DNA of 64,000 nucleotides from JBMNUM01 sp050946275 (GTDB taxonomy: Bacteria; Actinomycetota; Coriobacteriia; Coriobacteriales; CADBOM01), in assembly GCA_050946275.1 (NCBI GenBank), contig JBMNUM010000006.1, positions 50,467 through 114,466 on the forward strand, given 5' to 3'. The notes under the pieces were generated by a model. That model was not told the origin of the DNA, made no database searches, and saw only the letters and a program-made list of their open reading frames with translations. A program made the translations under genes and the position numbers. Positions within the stretch are counted from its first letter, which is position 1; every line of letters begins with the position of its first letter. Below, one piece after another: positions 49,963 through 59,300 of the stretch.

Positions 49963-50327
49963 TATCAAAGCCCTTTCTCATCCGTCGTTGGCACATGATA
50001 GCACCGGAAACGGACAATAATTTCCCAGCTGTCGGGGCCCTTGGAGGCCCTTGGAAAACTATTCACCCCAACTCCCATGTTGTGCCCCTGCATTGTGGAT
50101 AACTCAAAGGGCAGATATGAGCGTTCTCACAGATTTCACAACTTTTCACAGTTAGGGGTGAAAAGCGCGGGGACTTTTTGCACAGCCGAAAAATTTTTTG
50201 AGATTTTTCGATAACCGAAACCCAGGGCGGCCGAAGCGGTTTCGAAGCCCTGTTCCCGACCATTTTCATGCCCGCGCGTCTGCTATCATACGGACGCCGG
50301 CAAGGACGAGAGCCGATGGGATGAAGC
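49963..50327. other. Intergenic region upstream of dnaB with DnaA-box-like sites
   Basis: 365 bases with a lower GC content than the surroundings. A perfect DnaA box (TTATCCACA on the minus strand) lies at 50094-50102. Looser relatives, ATTTCACAA, TTTTCACAG and a CTTTTCAC/GTGAAAAG inverted pair, are at 50130-50165. An A/T run follows (50190-50210). TATCAT at 50284 may be the -10 of the HAD gene. No ORF is credible here. Confidence 0.5.
50094..50102 (-). promoter_or_regulatory. DnaA box (perfect consensus)
   Basis: TTATCCACA on the minus strand, 132 bases upstream of the dnaB start. Consensus DnaA boxes can occur by chance once per 130 kb per strand roughly, but the position before dnaB, with looser copies close by, is suggestive of regulation by DnaA. 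Confidence 0.5.
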
Positions 50328-51080
50328 ATGGAGATCAAGAAGGTCAGGGATAGGTCGAACCTGAAAACGCGCCCGCGCAATGCAGCGGGACGCACCTTCG
50401 ATTTTCCAGAGCTAATCCCCTTTGACCGGGTGAAACGCAGGTTTTCATCCGTCATCTTCGACTTCGACGGCACGCTGGCGGACTCCATGTGGGTGTGGGA
50501 GCAGATCGACGACAGGTTCTGCGAGAAGTACGACCTCGTCCTACCTCCCGGCTACTACGAGACGATCACGGCGCTCACGTTCGAGGGCACGGCGAAATTC
50601 TTCCACGAGGAGTTCGGCCTGGCCATGAGCACGGAGGAGATCGCGCACGAGTTCAATGCCCTCGCCTACGAGTCGTACGCGCGCGACGTCCTGTGCAAAA
50701 CTGGTGCGATTCAGTATCTGGAGACGCTTCGCGACAGGGGTGTTTCGCTTGCCATCGCAACGTCGCTCCCCTGGTCGCTTCTCGAGGCCGCCATCGAGAA
50801 CAATCACATCGCGGGCCTCTTCGATGACATCGCCTTCTGCGATGAGTCGGCGGCCAAGTCGAAGCCGGACGTCTACCTGCTGGCGGCGGAGCGCCTTGGC
50901 GCCGACCCGGCGGACTGCCTTCTGTTCGAGGACCTTGCGACGGGCATCAGGAGCGCCCGCTCCGTCGGCATGACGACGTGCGCAGTGCTCGGCCCCTATC
51001 GTCACCAAGACGAGGACGAGATGACGACGGTCGCGGACTTCCACATCGAGAGCTACGAACAGCTGCTGCTGGGCTGCTGA
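50328..51080 (+). CDS. HAD-superfamily phosphatase (subfamily IA)
   Basis: A 250-residue phosphohydrolase with motif I VIFDFDGTLADS, motif II ATSLP (Thr/Ser), and motif III/IV KSKPDVYLLAAERLGADPADCLLFED. The cap between motifs I and II is alpha-helical, as in beta-phosphoglucomutase- and phosphoglycolate-phosphatase-like members. An N-terminal stretch of about 38 polar residues before motif I is unusual; start at an internal codon is possible, but no other site has a good ribosome sequence. It ends one codon before a large palindrome. Substrate is unknown. Confidence 0.85.
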   Translation: MEIKKVRDRSNLKTRPRNAAGRTFDFPELIPFDRVKRRFSSVIFDFDGTLADSMWVWEQIDDRFCEKYDLVLPPGYYETITALTFEGTAKFFHEEFGLAMSTEEIAHEFNALAYESYARDVLCKTGAIQYLETLRDRGVSLAIATSLPWSLLEAAIENNHIAGLFDDIAFCDESAAKSKPDVYLLAAERLGADPADCLLFEDLATGIRSARSVGMTTCAVLGPYRHQDEDEMTTVADFHIESYEQLLLGC

Positions 51081-51241
51081 CCCGAGGGGACGCCCTTCCC
51101 AGAGAATTGCGGAGCAGTGGTTTTGCGGAGGCGATGCGGGAGCGAAGGCTAAAGAACGCCGAAGGCGTTCCCTCCTGAGCTGCATCACCGGAGCGAAACC
51201 ACGTTTTGCGGAGCCTTCTCTGGGAAGGACGTCCCCTCGGG
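51081..51241. repeat. Long palindromic element, copy 1 (stop to stop)
   Basis: 161 bases fill the whole gap between the stops of two convergent genes. The outer arms CCCGAGGGGACG-C-CCTTCCC and their complement pair at 25 of 26 positions. Inner parts pair GTGGTTT with AAACCAC, and a top stem is AACGCCGAAGGCGTT. Relatives are at 53916 and 59708 (those in the opposite orientation). Confidence 0.75.
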
Positions 51242-52420
51242 TCAGCCGATTGCGGCTTTGAGCCGGTTCATGGCCTCCACGACGGTCGAGCGCGGACAGG
51301 CCAGATTAAAGCGCTGGAACTGATCGCCGCCTGAGACGAACATCGAACCGCCGTCGAGCCAGAGCTTGGCCTTGTGCTGCACGAACGAGTCGAGCTCGCC
51401 GGCCTCCATCCCAAGCGCGCTCATATCGACCCAGGTGAGGTAGGTTCCCTGCGGCTCGACCAGCTTGAGCTGTGGCAGCTCCGCCTCGAGGAAAGACCGC
51501 TGGTAGTCCACGTTGCCCTGGATGTAGGCGATTGCCTCGTCGAGCCAATCGTCGCCGGTCTCGTAAGCCGCCTTGCACGCGATGATGCCGAGCAGGTTGG
51601 TGGAGAAGTGCCCGATGGAGGCGAGCTGGTCGCAGAAGCTCTTGCGCAGGTCGTCGTCTGGAATCCAGATGTTGGAGGTCTGCAGGCCTGCGAGGCTGAA
51701 CGTCTTGCTCGGGGCGGTGCAGACGACCGTGCGCGACGCCATCTCCGGGCATGCGGTGAGGAACGGGATATGCCGGTTGCCGTAGAGGAGCAGGTCGCAG
51801 TGGACCTCGTCGGAGACGATGAGCACATCGTGCTTGGCGCAGATCGCCCCCATGCGGGCCAGCTCCTCGGCGGTCCACACGCGACCGACCGGATTGTGCG
51901 GGCTGCAGAGAACGAAGACCTTCACCTCGAAGTCGTCGATCTTTCGCTCGAAGTCCTCGAAGTCGATGGTGTAGGAGGGTGTCGCCTCCGGGTTGTACAC
52001 GAGTTCGTTCTCCACGAGCTTGCGTCCGTTGAGCCTCGCGGCGAGTGCGAACGGCTGGTACACGGGCGTCTGGATGAGAACGGCGTCGCCGGGGTTCGTG
52101 AACGCGCACACGGCGTTGTTGATGGCGAACACCACGCCAGGCGTCCTCACGAGCCAGTCGCGGTCGTACGTGATGCCGTGCCTGCGCTCGAACCAGCCGA
52201 TGACCGCGTCGGCGTAGTCGTCCATGGCATCCGAGTATCCGAAGAAGCCCTGCTGTGCATAGGAGCAGATGGCTTCCGCGACGCCCGGGGGAGAGGGGAA
52301 GTCCATATCGGCCACCCACATCGGCAGCTCGTCAGGGTCGTGCCCCATCTTCTCGGCGAAGTCGAACTTGAACGAGTAGGTTCCCTTCCTGCTCGGAACG
52401 TTGTCGAAGTCGTATGCCAT
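51242..52420 (-). CDS. patB: PatB/MalY-type PLP aminotransferase (C-S lyase)
   Basis: Fold-type I PLP enzyme of the class that cleaves cystathionine or other cysteine conjugates. The 392-residue protein starts FDNVPSRKGTYSFKFD and has LPMWVADMDFPSP, CSPHNPVGRVW, VSDEVHCDLL and the PLP Lys in APSKTFSLAGLQ, all typical of the MalY/PatB branch. AGAGATCC precedes the start. A palindrome ATGAC-T-GTCAT at 52448 lies in its leader and could be an operator. Whether the substrate is cystathionine or an amino acid conjugate cannot be told. Confidence 0.9.
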   Translation of the reverse strand: MAYDFDNVPSRKGTYSFKFDFAEKMGHDPDELPMWVADMDFPSPPGVAEAICSYAQQGFFGYSDAMDDYADAVIGWFERRHGITYDRDWLVRTPGVVFAINNAVCAFTNPGDAVLIQTPVYQPFALAARLNGRKLVENELVYNPEATPSYTIDFEDFERKIDDFEVKVFVLCSPHNPVGRVWTAEELARMGAICAKHDVLIVSDEVHCDLLLYGNRHIPFLTACPEMASRTVVCTAPSKTFSLAGLQTSNIWIPDDDLRKSFCDQLASIGHFSTNLLGIIACKAAYETGDDWLDEAIAYIQGNVDYQRSFLEAELPQLKLVEPQGTYLTWVDMSALGMEAGELDSFVQHKAKLWLDGGSMFVSGGDQFQRFNLACPRSTVVEAMNRLKAAIG

Positions 52421-52557
52421 GGATCTCTCCTGTCCGATGAATCGATGATGACTGTCATTATCGACTCATTGTACGGTTTTCGAGGCGCGTCGGCCGATGG
52501 GTGTCGCCGTGTTGACTCATCCTGCCGATGAGGACGGGAAGTCCCGCTCCGGTGGCC

Positions 52558-52563
52558 TATAAT
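52558..52563 (+). promoter_or_regulatory. Candidate -10 box for purA
   Basis: TATAAT, 70 bases before purA. A CGGGAAGTCCCG palindrome occupies the place of the -35 region, so a repressor or activator may act here. Confidence 0.4.
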
Positions 52564-52632
52564 TACTGCGTCTGAACAACATTCGTCCGGTGACCGCAGG
52601 TCCCGACGAGACATGAAGGCGGGAAGCAGATT

Positions 52633-53904
52633 ATGCCGGGTACAGTTTTGGTCGGTGCGCAGTGGGGCGACGAGGGCAAGGGTAAGATCACGGACCTCCT
52701 CGTGCGCGACTTCGATTACGTCGTGAGGTTCCAGGGCGGCAACAACGCCGGTCACACCGTCATCCATGGCGACAAGCACCTCGCCCTTCACCTGATTCCC
52801 TCGGGTGTCATGTACGACAACGTCGTTCCCGTCATCGGCAACGGATGCGTCGTCGACCCTCGCGTGCTCATCGAGGAGATGGACAAGCTCGAGGCCGACG
52901 GCGTCTCCTGCGAGCGCCTCATCGTCTCGTCCCACGCCCATATGATCATGCCGTGGCACATCGTGCTCGACGGTGCCTCGGAGCAGCTGCTCGCAGACAA
53001 GAAGATCGGCACGACGAAGCGCGGCATCGGTCCCGCCTACGAGGACAAGGTTGCCCGCAGCGGTCTGCGCATCGGCGATCTTCTGGAGCCGGAGTACTTC
53101 CGCTCGCGTCTCGAGGCTGCCCTCGTGGTGGAAAACGCCATCCTCACCAAGGTCTACGACCTGCCGGCCTACGATGCGGACGAGGTGTACGCGCAGTACA
53201 TGGAGTACGCCGAGCGCATCTCGCCGATGATCGCAGACACGGTCACGCTCATCAACGTCGCGCTCGAGGAGGGCAAGAACGTCTTCTTCGAGGGCGCTCA
53301 GGGAACGCTGCTCGACATCGACCACGGCACCTTCCCCTTCGTGACCTCCTCGACGACCACCGCCGGCGGCGCCGTGGTGGGCACGGGAGCGGGCATGAAG
53401 GACATCGAGCGCGTGCTCGGCATCACGAAGGCCTACCTCACCCGCGTGGGGTCCGGTCCGTTCCCGACCGAGCTCAGCGATGAGATGGGCGAGTTCCTCG
53501 GGACCGAGGGTGCCGAGTTCGGCGTCACGACCGGGCGCAAGCGCCGTTGCGGCTGGTTTGACGGCCCCATCATCAAATACGCCGCCCGTGTGAACGGATT
53601 GACGGAAATCTGTCTCACGAAGCTCGACGTGCTCGACAAGCTCGAGAAGATCAGCGTGTGCGTCGCGTACGAGATCGACGGCAAGTGCGTGGAGGCCATG
53701 CCCGACTCGCTGCACGACTTCTCGGCTGCGGTGCCGGTTTACGAGGAGCTCGACGGCTGGTGCGAGAGCACGTCCGGTTGCAGGACGTTCGAGGAGCTGC
53801 CGGCCAACGCGAAGGCCTACATCCACCGCATCGAGGAGCTCGCGGGCGTTCCGGTTTCCATCGTGGCCGTCGGCCCCGATCGCGACCAGACGATCTTCGT
53901 GTAG
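52633..53904 (+). CDS. purA: Adenylosuccinate synthetase
   Basis: GTP-dependent conversion of IMP and aspartate to adenylosuccinate, the first step to AMP. The 423-residue protein has GAQWGDEGKGKITD at the N-terminus, GGNNAGHTV, GTTKRGIGPAY, EGAQGTLLDIDHGTFPFVTSS, and TTGRKRRCGWFD. Length and motifs are standard. It has its own leader and no close partner, and it is followed by a palindromic element. With purL it is the only purine gene in the window. Confidence 0.96.
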   Translation: MPGTVLVGAQWGDEGKGKITDLLVRDFDYVVRFQGGNNAGHTVIHGDKHLALHLIPSGVMYDNVVPVIGNGCVVDPRVLIEEMDKLEADGVSCERLIVSSHAHMIMPWHIVLDGASEQLLADKKIGTTKRGIGPAYEDKVARSGLRIGDLLEPEYFRSRLEAALVVENAILTKVYDLPAYDADEVYAQYMEYAERISPMIADTVTLINVALEEGKNVFFEGAQGTLLDIDHGTFPFVTSSTTTAGGAVVGTGAGMKDIERVLGITKAYLTRVGSGPFPTELSDEMGEFLGTEGAEFGVTTGRKRRCGWFDGPIIKYAARVNGLTEICLTKLDVLDKLEKISVCVAYEIDGKCVEAMPDSLHDFSAAVPVYEELDGWCESTSGCRTFEELPANAKAYIHRIEELAGVPVSIVAVGPDRDQTIFV

Positions 53905-53915
53905 TTCGCCCGGGC

Positions 53916-54148
53916 GCCGAGGGGACGCTCTTCCCGGGGAAGGCTTCGCAAAACGTGTTTGCGCTCCGGTGATGCAGCTGCGGAGAGAGCGCTTCGCGCT
54001 CTAGAAGTTGCCCGGGGGCTGGCTGAAGCCGCCCGTTCTCACTGGATACGTGCCGCCGGCACGTATCCCGGGCGTTCGAACCCCGCTAAACGCATCACCT
54101 GCGCGCAAACACTGCTTCGCAATTCCCCGGGAAGAGCATCCCCTCGGC
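53916..54148. repeat. Long palindromic element, copy 2 (with insertion)
   Basis: 233 bases after purA. Outer arms GCCGAGGGGACGCTCTTCCC (left) and their right-hand complement pair at 25 of 26 positions. The inner part is like copy 3, but an insertion of about 80 bases contains its own perfect palindrome, GGATACGTGCC-GCC-GGCACGTATCC (54044-54068), and CGTTCGAACCCCG. Confidence 0.75.
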
Positions 54149-54168
54149 TGCCGTTTACCCTGATGCTC

Positions 54169-54198
54169 TCGACATTTCGCCCGTATCTGCGGTACTAT
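54169..54198 (+). promoter_or_regulatory. Promoter of the infC-rpmI-rplT operon
   Basis: TCGACA (54169-54174) and TACTAT (54193-54198) with an 18-base spacer. It lies about 200 bases before infC, leaving a long leader that contains an attenuator. Confidence 0.5.
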
Positions 54199-54302
54199 TC
54201 TCGAGTCGCTTTTCCCACGGGAAGCGCGATGGCAAGCGGGACGTTCGTCCCCACCTTGCGGCGCCTGCGAAGGTAGCTGTCTGGTCGATACAGAGATTTA
54301 AA

Positions 54303-54355
54303 GCCGCCCTATGCGGCCGTGTCGCCTCCAGCATGCTTTCGCTGGGGGCTTTTTT
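54303..54355 (+). promoter_or_regulatory. Attenuator in the infC leader
   Basis: A small stem GCCGC-CCTAT-GCGGC (54303-54317) is followed by a true intrinsic terminator, GCCTCCAGC / GCTGGGGGC with TTTTTT (54324-54355), in the 5' leader 45 bases before infC. A terminator here, ahead of the first gene, implies regulated read-through. L20-type or amino-acid-linked control is known for infC operons in other bacteria; the signal here is unknown. Confidence 0.65.
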
Positions 54356-54399
54356 GTTCGGAAGGCCACATGTAGAGAGTACCTCGGAGGTGAACTGAA

Positions 54400-54981
54400 A
54401 TTAGCGCGCAAGAGGCCAGGATTAACGAGCAGATCAGGGCTCGTGAATGCCGTCTGATCGGACTGGACGGATCCCAGCTGGGGATCTTCGATGTTCGTGA
54501 CGCACTGCGCATCGCGGACGAGCAGGGCTTCGATCTCGTGGAGATCGCTCCCAACGCCGAGCCGCCCGTGTGCCGTGTCATGGACTACGGAAAGTACAAG
54601 TACGACCAGGAGGTCAAGGCAAAGCAGGCCCGTAAGAACCAGGCCAAGCTCGAGATCAAGGAGATGAAGTTCCGTCCTAAGATCGGCACGGGCGACTACG
54701 AGACCAAGAAGAAGCACATCGTCCGCTTCCTGAACAGCGGCGCCAAGGTCAAGGTCACGATCATGTTCCGTGGTCGTGAGATGGCGCACCCGGAGCAGGG
54801 ACTGAGCATCCTGGACAAGCTCACCGAGGACCTGAAGGAAATCGCCACCGTCGAGAACAAGCCCAAGCTCGAGGGTCGCAACATGCACATGCTGTTCGGC
54901 CCCATCAAGAAGAAGGGCGGTTCGAAGAAGGCCGCGGCGCAGCAAGCGCCCGCTGAGCCGGTGGAGAACGATAAAGAGTAG
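54400..54981 (+). CDS. infC: Translation initiation factor IF-3 (ATT start)
   Basis: Binds the 30S subunit and rejects wrong initiator codons and tRNAs. The 193-residue protein starts at ATT, with GGAGGTGA six bases upstream, then SAQEARINEQIRARECRLIG, as in IF-3 N-termini. The classical autoregulated AUU start is known for infC in many bacteria. The middle has VMDYGKYKYDQ and the C-terminal domain GDYETKKKHIVRFL; the end is a short Lys/Ala tail. An internal ATG at 54538 would lose the N-terminal domain. It leads rpmI and rplT. Confidence 0.95.
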   Translation: MSAQEARINEQIRARECRLIGLDGSQLGIFDVRDALRIADEQGFDLVEIAPNAEPPVCRVMDYGKYKYDQEVKAKQARKNQAKLEIKEMKFRPKIGTGDYETKKKHIVRFLNSGAKVKVTIMFRGREMAHPEQGLSILDKLTEDLKEIATVENKPKLEGRNMHMLFGPIKKKGGSKKAAAQQAPAEPVENDKE

Positions 54982-55016
54982 CAGCACAGGCTAGAGAGGG
55001 ATAAGGAGACCAGATC

Positions 55017-55214
55017 ATGCCTAAGATGAAGACCCATAGGGGCACCGCCAAGCGCATTCGCGTCACCGGCAGCGGCAAGCTGATGCGCGGCAAGGGCTAT
55101 CACAGCCACATTCTCGAGAAGAAGTCGCCGAAGAGGAAGAGGAACTTCCGTCACGAGACGGTCGTCGCCAAGGCCGACACCAAGGTTCTCAAGCGCAGCC
55201 TCGGCATGCGATAG
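55017..55214 (+). CDS. rpmI: 50S ribosomal protein L35
   Basis: A 65-residue basic protein, MPKMKTHRGTAKRIRVTGSG with SHILEKKSPKRKR, standard L35. Located between infC and rplT in the conserved operon; AAGGAG precedes it. Confidence 0.96.
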   Translation: MPKMKTHRGTAKRIRVTGSGKLMRGKGYHSHILEKKSPKRKRNFRHETVVAKADTKVLKRSLGMR

Positions 55215-55284
55215 GACGAAAGAGCAGCGATTCAACCTGCGGCTCGACAAGGGAGCCGCGACAATGATGGAGGAGTGATCGATT

Positions 55285-55641
55285 ATGGCCCGCGTCAAGC
55301 GTGCACTCAATGCCCACAAGAAGCGTCGTACGGTGCTCAAGCGCGCCAAGGGATACTATGGTGCAAAGTCCCGTTCCTATCGTGCTGCCAAGGAGCAGGT
55401 GCAGCATTCGCTTCAGTACCAGTACCGTGATCGCCGCAACAAGAAGCGCGAGATCCGCAAGCTCTGGATCGCCCGCATCAATGCGGCCGCCCGCATCAAC
55501 GGTCTGTCCTACTCCGTGTTCATGCACGGTCTGAAGGAGGCCGGCGTCCAGCTCGACCGCAAGGTCCTGGCCGACATGGCCGTCAACGACCCGCAGGCTT
55601 TCGCCGCTCTGGTCGATGTCGCCAAGAAGGCCGTCGCCTAG
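55285..55641 (+). CDS. rplT: 50S ribosomal protein L20
   Basis: A 118-residue L20 (MARVKRALNAHKKRRTVLKR, GYYGAKSRSYRAAKEQV, IARINAAARINGLSYSVFMHGL). It binds 23S rRNA early in assembly and in some bacteria represses its own operon through the leader. Last gene of the operon; a strong terminator follows. Confidence 0.96.
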   Translation: MARVKRALNAHKKRRTVLKRAKGYYGAKSRSYRAAKEQVQHSLQYQYRDRRNKKREIRKLWIARINAAARINGLSYSVFMHGLKEAGVQLDRKVLADMAVNDPQAFAALVDVAKKAVA

Positions 55642-55667
55642 CGAAGAGCCCGCAATCGGGTAGTGCA

Positions 55668-55703
55668 GCCGGCTCCGCACCCAGTGTGCGGGGCCGGCTT
55701 TTT
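55668..55703 (+). terminator. Intrinsic terminator after rplT
   Basis: GCCGGCTCCGCAC / GTGCGGGGCCGGC stem with a 5-base loop and TTTTT tail. One of the clearest Rho-independent terminators in the window. Confidence 0.9.
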
Positions 55704-55780
55704 GATGGGCCAAACATGTTGCAGCGTTTGACTCATTTCCGGTCAGGCATAGAATCGATGGATGGCAGATGGGAGGATCG

Positions 55781-56200
55781 ATGGTTTCCGAGGCGACGCG
55801 CAAATCGATGCAGGGCAACAAGCGCGCTAACACGCGCCCGGAGCTGCTCATGCGCCAGAAGCTGCGTGAGGCGGGGTATCCCGGCTATCGCCTGCAATGG
55901 AACAAGGTTCCCGGCCATCCCGACATCGCCTATCCCGGTCGCAAGATCGCGATTTTCGTCAACGGGTGCTTCTGGCATCACCACGAGGGGTGCAAATATG
56001 CGAGCACGCCGAGCACGAACGTCGAGTACTGGGAGAACAAGTTCGCCACCAACGTGGCTCGCGACGAGAAGAACCGACGGCTGCTCGAGGAGATGGGCTG
56101 GAAGGTCATCGTCGTGTGGGAGTGCGAGCTGAAGAAGGACAAGCTCGCCGATACGGTCGACTACGTCGTCCTGCAGATCGAGCAGAGCCAGGCTCAGTGA
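55781..56200 (+). CDS. vsr: Very short patch repair endonuclease (Vsr family)
   Basis: Nicks DNA at T:G mismatches that arise from deamination of 5-methylcytosine. The 139-residue protein has RKSMQGNKRANTRPE, the catalytic GHPDIAYPGRKIAIFVNGCFWH, NVEYWENKFATNVARDEKN and GWKVIVVWECEL, in family order. ATG 55781 follows GGGAGG; a start at 55769 would add four residues. No cytosine-5 methyltransferase, the usual partner, is encoded in the window. It sits alone between rplT and the RecJ-helicase fusion. Confidence 0.92.
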   Translation: MVSEATRKSMQGNKRANTRPELLMRQKLREAGYPGYRLQWNKVPGHPDIAYPGRKIAIFVNGCFWHHHEGCKYASTPSTNVEYWENKFATNVARDEKNRRLLEEMGWKVIVVWECELKKDKLADTVDYVVLQIEQSQAQ

Positions 56201-56357
56201 ACCGACAACGGGGCTTACGGGAGCAGATGCCCTTTCGTCTCACATTTGCGAAGAACAACCGGTTTCGTTCTTATACCAGCTGGCGTTCGTTTTTGTCCGC
56301 TTTTTTGTCATAATGAAACCAGAGAACAATACTTGAGCGAAATGCGGCGAATGTCAG

Positions 56358-59300
56358 ATGAAAAGCAACTGGGAAGTGAAGCCCACCGACGAGCGGGCGA
56401 TTGAATCTTTGTGCGAGGAGCTGCAGATCCCTCGCCTGCTGGCGGCAGTGCTTGCGTGCAGGGGATTTGCGGATGTCGAGAAAGCCCGTGCGTTCCTCAA
56501 TCCAAGTCTTGAGCGCGATTGGAACGACCCCCTGGTCATCCCGGGGATGAGCGCTGCCGTCGACGTCATCGAGGATGCGGTCCGCAAGGGCCGGAGCACG
56601 ATGATCTTCGGCGACTTCGATGTCGATGGCATCACCGCCACCTCCGTCATGCTGCTCGGGTTGCGCGCATTCGGACTCGAGGTCCGGTCGTTCATCCCGC
56701 GCCGCCAGGACGAGGGGTATGGCCTGAGCCGCGAGGCCCTCGACCGCATCATGAATGCGGAAGACGACGGGCAGTCCATCCAGACGCGCAAGCCGGAGCT
56801 TATAGTCACCGTCGACTGCGGCATCACGTCGGCGGAGGAGGTCGCCTATGCGCGCGAGCTCGGCCTCGATGTCGTCGTGACCGACCACCATAACCCGCTC
56901 AATTCGGTTCCGCAGGGCGTGCCGGTGTGCAACCCGCGGCTCGAGGAGGGCAATCCCTCTGAGAATCTCGCCGGTGTGGGCGTTGCCCTCAAGGTAATCC
57001 AGGAGCTCGGAAGGCGTTTCGGTAAGCCGGATGTCTGGAAGAGCCTCATAGACCTCGCCGCCCTCGGCACCATCGCCGACCGCATGCCGCTCTTCGGGGA
57101 GAACAGGGCCCTCGTCTCCGAGGGCGTCAAGCTCATCAACGAGTCGCCCCGCCCCGGCATCGCGGCATCTCTCGCGGCTGCGGGGGATCTCGTCGGCAAG
57201 GTCGACGCGGTCAACCTCTCGTTCTCTATCATCCCGAGGCTCAACGCGGCTGGCCGCATGGCCGATGCGCAGCTCGCCCTCGATCTGCTCCTGTGCGATG
57301 ACCCGGTCAAGGCGCAGGGCCTGTCCAAGATGCTCGAGGACGTGAACGTCGCGCGTCGCGAGGCGGAGGTCGAGCTCTCCGATGCGGCGGAGAAGGTCGC
57401 GGAGGAGCAATATTCCGACGAGCGCGTGCTCGTCTTGGCGGACAGCTCGTGGCACGAGGGCGTCAAGGGCATCGTCGCCTCGCGCCTGGCCAACAAATTC
57501 GGTGTCCCAACCATCCTCTTCACCATCGAGGGCGATGAGGCCCATGGTTCCGGACGCTCTGTCGGCAAGGTGGACCTGTTCGAGGCCATCGAGTCCGTGA
57601 AGGATCTGACCATCAAGTTCGGGGGTCACAAGTATGCGGCTGGCGTGACCGTCGCCGTCGAAGATATCCCCGAGTTCCGTCGCAGGTTGGCGGCGTATTT
57701 CGCGGAGTTTCCCGACGAGGCGTTCGAGCCGACGCTCGAGGTCGATGCCCAGCTCGACTTCGAGGACCTCACGATGGACCAGGTCGGGGCGCTCTCGCAG
57801 CTCGAGCCCTTCGGCCAGGAGAATCCCGAGCCGCTGTTCGTCGTGCGCGGCGCCTTCATCGGCAAGGCGCGTGCGGTCGGCGCCAAGAAGAACCATCTCT
57901 CGTTCTCCATCACCAACGGTGCGGAGAACGCGACGGCCATCTACTTCCACTGCGATGACGCAGAGGGTTACGCGGCATGCTCCGCGCCCGTCGACCTCGT
58001 CTTCTCCGCTCAGATCGAGGAGTGGAGGGGACGGCGCCAGCTCAAGCTCAAGGTCAAGGACATGGAGATGGCCCTCGACCCCAACGACTGCTGCGGGGCC
58101 GAGGCGCAATCCTTCGTCGATGGTCTCTTCGAGCAGGACCACCACAAGATGGTCTGCCGTCATTCGCCCACGGTGGACCTCGGCAAGCCCTCGCGCGAGG
58201 AATGCGCGAACTGGTCGATGCCAACCGACGGCGAGGCATATGATGGCAGCGATATCTCCGAGGAGATCTGCGTCGCGCTGTCCGGCCGCAACCTCAGGCT
58301 CCATAACGCGCAGCGCATCGCCCTCGAGAACCTCGAGAAGGGCAAGTCGACGCTGGCCGTCATGGCGACGGGCCGCGGCAAGTCCCTCATCTTCTACGCG
58401 CATGCCGCCAAGGAGGCACTCTTCTCCGGCAAGCAGAGCATCTTCGTGTTCCCGCTGCGTGCGCTCATCAACGACCAGGCGTTCCACATCGGGCATGGTT
58501 TCGCACGTCTCGGCCTTACGGTGCAGACGCTCACCGGCGAGACGCCCCTCGGCGACCGCGCGAGTATCTACGAAGCCTGGGATGCCGGCGAGGTGGATGT
58601 CATCCTGACCACCCCCGAGTATCTCGAGCGTCATCAGGCCAAGCTTGCCGCCTGCGGCAACGTCGGGTTCATCGCGATCGACGAGGCCCATCACATCGGC
58701 ACCGAGCACGAGGAGATTCGTCCGAGCTACACGAGGATCGACTACCTGAAGCAGCGTTTCCCCGGCGTGGTGTTCCTCGCCGTGAGCGCAACGGCTCCGA
58801 AGCCCGCTGCGGACAAGATCGTCCAGGCTCTCGGCATCGAGAAGGTCGTGGTCGATTCGACGATGCGCGGCAATCTTCGCGTCGACGACCATCGTGGTAT
58901 CGCCGACAAGGAGACGTACCTCGCGTCGCTCGCCGCACAAGGCGAGAAGATGATCATCTACGTCAACTCGCGCCAGACTTCCATCGACCTCGCCCGATCC
59001 CTGCGCAAGCGTCTGCCCGAGATCGCCTCGCAGATCGCCTTCTACAACGCCGGCATCTCGCGCGAGGCCCGTCTGAAGATCGAGGAGCTGTTCCGCACCG
59101 GCGAGATCACGGTGATCGTTGCGACCGGCGCATTCGGAGAAGGCGTCAACGTCACCGACATCAGGCACATCGCGCTCTATCACATGCCATTCTCGCCCCT
59201 GGCCTACAACCAGATGTCGGGCCGGGGCGGACGCGATGGCAAGCCCGCATATGTCCACCTGCTCTTCAACGACACCGATAAGCAGGTCAACCAGCGACTT

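Noticed and set aside
48154..49998. 614-codon plus-strand ORF opposite dnaB
   Set aside because: Begins inside the Ala/Glu repeat of rplI in another frame and runs antisense to dnaB.
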